Under the pieces are notes generated by a model that did not search any database, had not been told where the DNA came from, and saw only the letters and a program-made list of their open reading frames with translations. From Zhenhengia yiwuensis (GTDB taxonomy: Bacteria; Bacillota; Clostridia; Lachnospirales; Cellulosilyticaceae), in assembly GCF_014384995.1 (NCBI RefSeq), contig NZ_JACRSY010000049.1:1-15611 (forward strand): 15,611 bases of DNA, read 5' to 3'. Position 1 is the first letter of the stretch. The number at the start of each line of letters is the position of its first letter. This document shows, piece after piece, positions 14,121 to 15,611 of this stretch. The translations under genes and the position numbers were made by a program.

Positions 14121-14684
14121 CTAATCTTTAATTTTAAAACCTTCTCTTTCATATATAAATAAACAATTAGTATCATCTTTCTTATTAGTAATATATTTAA
14201 GTACATTATTTAGATACTCTCTATGTGTACAATCTTTTAAGTTATTATTTGTCCTACATTTCAACTCTCCTTCTTCATTTTTATTACTACAGTTCTCTCT
14301 TCCTGGACACTTATCTTTATTCCTATAAAATTCACACTGCATTTCTCCTCTGTATCTAGAAAATACACTTTCGACTTTAGGAGTTATATGTTGAGCGCAT
14401 AAACCTCTAGGCGTGCCCCTCTTAATTATCTCTAGCTGATTCAGTAGGATGGATTTATGTGATTTTGTTTTAATTAAAATGTGTATATGAGGCTGCCCTG
14501 CTTTATTAGCCTTCTCTATTGCTAAGCACACAACTTCAGTATCATAGAACTTAAGTTCCTTTTCTATTTTCCTTATAAGATACTTACCTAGTTCTGTAGC
14601 AACTTCAGAAATTAATGTAAAGCTCTTTTTTACAACAAGTATATAGTGAAAATAGTTGTTATTATCTTTTGAGAATGAATGCAT
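14121..14684 (-). CDS. HUH endonuclease with Cys-rich insertion, candidate replication initiator
   Basis: 187 residues from the ATG at 14682-14684, which has AAAGGA 8 bases upstream; an ATG at 14711 lacks a ribosome site. YFHYILVVKK (11-20) is a likely first strand (motif 1 region). GQPHIHILIKT (63-73) holds the HUH pair His66 and His68, which bind the metal. LKYITNK (162-168) supplies a single candidate nucleophile Tyr164 with a nearby Lys. Between them is an unusual insertion with Cys117, 126, 132, 143 and 152 that may bind zinc. HUH proteins nick one DNA strand and stay attached through the Tyr, in rolling-circle replication, transfer or Y1 transposition. As no other replication protein is visible, replication initiation is the best guess. 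Small size and a single Tyr fit Rep proteins; an IS200-type transposase is less likely, given the Cys insert and the absence of element ends. Confidence 0.75.
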   Translation of the reverse strand: MHSFSKDNNNYFHYILVVKKSFTLISEVATELGKYLIRKIEKELKFYDTEVVCLAIEKANKAGQPHIHILIKTKSHKSILLNQLEIIKRGTPRGLCAQHITPKVESVFSRYRGEMQCEFYRNKDKCPGRENCSNKNEEGELKCRTNNNLKDCTHREYLNNVLKYITNKKDDTNCLFIYEREGFKIKD

Positions 14685-14781
14685 ATTATTAATCCTTTCT
14701 TCTTTTCTCATGCAGAGGTTAGTTTATATATGATAGGATATTTTCTATTCTGATTTATTTAATGTCATGTGTCACTGGTCA

Positions 14782-15021
14782 CTAATAATAAGGGAGACGG
14801 ATATCGGGGAGCGTATCTTTATTGATTACGCGTAGTCCATACCTAGAACTTTTACTCTCAATAAAATGAGATTCCTTTTCTGTGTCTAACCCCCTACGAA
14901 TTACACGGGCGGGTAATGAAGTGTCCAAAAGAATCTCTACGCTCTCTTACATATCTTGTTTGTTAAAAATTAAAGCGAACTTTTTCTTGATGATTAAAGT
15001 TTCGTATTTAAACTTTACCAT
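14782..15021 (-). pseudogene. Broken gene with one in-frame stop
   Basis: An ATG at 15019-15021 opens a 24-codon frame (MVKFKYETLIIKKKFALIFN and four more residues) that ends in TAA at 14947-14949. The same frame then continues for 54 codons, including LLDTSLPARVIRRGLDTEK and SSRYGLRVINKDTLPDIRL, to a TAG at 14782-14784. The second half is clearly more GC-rich than the plasmid average and reads as genuine protein. It lies just upstream of the HUH gene on the same strand. A single nonsense change in a gene of about 78 codons, or a longer gene cut down, would explain it. The family was not recognised; sequencing error at the TAA is also possible. Confidence 0.45.
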
Positions 15022-15072
15022 CTACCTGTTACTAATAGTGTATCTATTGTATTTGTTTTAAATATATATTAA

Positions 15073-15114
15073 CTTAGTAATTTCTTGATAGTGGCCATCT
15101 ATCTCTTTACTAAG
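15073..15114. repeat. Nested inverted repeat upstream of the HUH gene
   Basis: CTTAGTAA (15073-15080) pairs perfectly with TTACTAAG (15107-15114). Inside it GATAG (15087) pairs with CTATC (15099) around a TGGCCAT loop. There is no T run beyond it. With the next inverted repeat it forms a strongly folded stretch that could be a replication origin (double- or single-strand) or control RNA. Confidence 0.5.
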
Positions 15115-15127
15115 ATTTTCTTTTATA

Positions 15128-15202
15128 GCTCAGCAAAACTCATATTGGAGATATTATGAGTGAACTAATTTATTTAACTTATACTATAGAATTTTGCTGA
15201 GC
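15128..15202. repeat. Inverted repeat GCTCAGCAAAA with 53-base interior
   Basis: GCTCAGCAAAA (15128-15138) is matched exactly by TTTTGCTGAGC (15192-15202), and flanking TTATA bases extend the match with one extra base. Inside lies a small dyad (CTCATA/TATGAG) and a 14-codon frame, MSELIYLTYTIEFC, at 15156-15200 on the plus strand with GGAG 5 bases upstream. Its stop falls in the right arm. No plus-strand gene follows, so an origin structure or binding site is likelier than a leader peptide. Bases 15203-15527 are AT-rich and nothing was seen there. Confidence 0.5.
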
Positions 15203-15527
15203 TTATAATATATAAATAATTATTATTATTATATATTATTTTTATAAGATTTTATTTTTAAATACTTCAAGAACCAAAATGTACTTTTTTACAAGTCTAT
15301 TTATTGTTTTTTTCAAAATATAAACAAAATTAAAAATATTTTCACTTAACTAAAAAACATCTTTTTGTCCTTTATATGTATTATTGATTGTTATAATAGT
15401 TTCGTTAGGTATGTTTTTTTAATTTCTACATTAACCAAAACATATAAAAAAAATTAAATTCCTCTCTATAGAAGATTATGCTTAATTTATGATGTAATAA
15501 AAAAATTGTACTTTTATTTTATAGTAT

Positions 15528-15560
15528 AAAAAAGTAAGCTATAAATTTTTATAGCTTACT
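15528..15560 (-). terminator. Terminator of the par operon across the contig junction
   Basis: Perfect 13-base arms, AGTAAGCTATAAA (15533-15545) and its complement (15548-15560), with a T6 run on the minus strand. If the ends are joined, it begins 12 bases after the stop codon (15572-15574) of the gene cut at base 1, just where an operon terminator is expected. Confidence 0.85.
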
Positions 15561-15571
15561 AGAATGTATTA

Positions 15572-15602
15572 TTATAAATTATCTATTAAGTATTTTAATT
15601 TT
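15572..15602 (-). CDS. 3' end of the gene cut at base 1 (circular contig)
   Basis: Bases 15588-15602 duplicate bases 1-15, and bases 15587 down to 15572 on the minus strand continue that gene's frame as Leu-Ile-Asp-Asn-Leu and then TAA. This gives a full product of about 288 residues counted from the ATG at 851. The call depends on the contig being circular. Confidence 0.65.
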
Positions 15603-15611
15603 AGATCGGAA
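15603..15611. other. Residual sequencing adapter
   Basis: AGATCGGAA at the very end equals the first nine bases of the common Illumina adapter (AGATCGGAAGAGC). Its first A is also compatible with the genomic sequence at base 16; from the next base the tail departs from the sequence at the contig start. It is an artefact and not plasmid DNA. Confidence 0.85.

Overview
The window is very AT-rich, with strong purine-rich Shine-Dalgarno sites, ATG/GTG/TTG starts, many intrinsic terminators and several exported proteins carrying the copper-amine-oxidase-like 'stalk' domain. This fits a low-GC Bacillota, most likely class Clostridia. The genes are plasmid-type: a ParA ATPase with a ribbon-helix-helix partner, a serine resolvase beside a res-like site, and an HUH endonuclease. 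No rRNA, tRNA, CRISPR array or complete insertion sequence was seen. The window appears to be a whole circular plasmid cut open. Bases 15588-15603 repeat bases 1-16, and the last nine bases match the start of the common Illumina adapter. Joining the ends gives a circle of about 15,587 bp and supplies the missing stop codon of the gene cut at base 1, followed at once by a terminator.

Maintenance block (15528 through the junction to 2500, minus strand): parA, an overlapping RHH partner gene, a coiled-coil/HTH protein and an acidic protein form an apparent operon. It starts near a 30-bp dyad at 2471-2500 and ends at the terminator at 15528-15560.

Non-coding block (2453-4451): about 2 kb without a convincing gene but dense in structure. 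It holds an 18-bp tandem repeat, a perfect 16-bp inverted repeat, TTCTAG iteron-like repeats with 10-bp phasing, and three strong hairpin terminators. It also holds two candidate structured RNAs on the plus strand. RNA A (about 3380-3960) contains a multibranched fold. RNA B (about 4034-4433) has its own promoter and terminator and three consecutive hairpins with the identical seven-base loop CUGUCAA.

Cargo block (4452-9249): mostly exported or membrane proteins. These are a Cys-rich secreted protein, an LCP (LytR-CpsA-Psr) enzyme, a small membrane-anchored protein, a secreted beta-rich protein and a large stalk-domain protein. Two degraded gene remnants lie between them.

Resolution and unknown block (9477-11656): a serine recombinase with candidate res half-sites directly upstream, then a 294-residue protein of unknown family whose N-terminus shares SLVGEL with the coiled-coil protein of the par operon.

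Paired secreted proteins (11701-13982): two adjacent stalk-domain proteins with different N-terminal halves and a nearly shared C-terminal domain of 178 residues, lying within a 584-bp direct repeat.

Replication block (14121-15202): a single-tyrosine HUH endonuclease with a Cys-rich insertion is the best candidate for replication initiator. Upstream lie a broken gene with one in-frame stop and two large inverted repeats that could be an origin or control element. Bases 15203-15527, 10246-10441 and 11327-11431 are AT-rich and showed nothing that can be supported.
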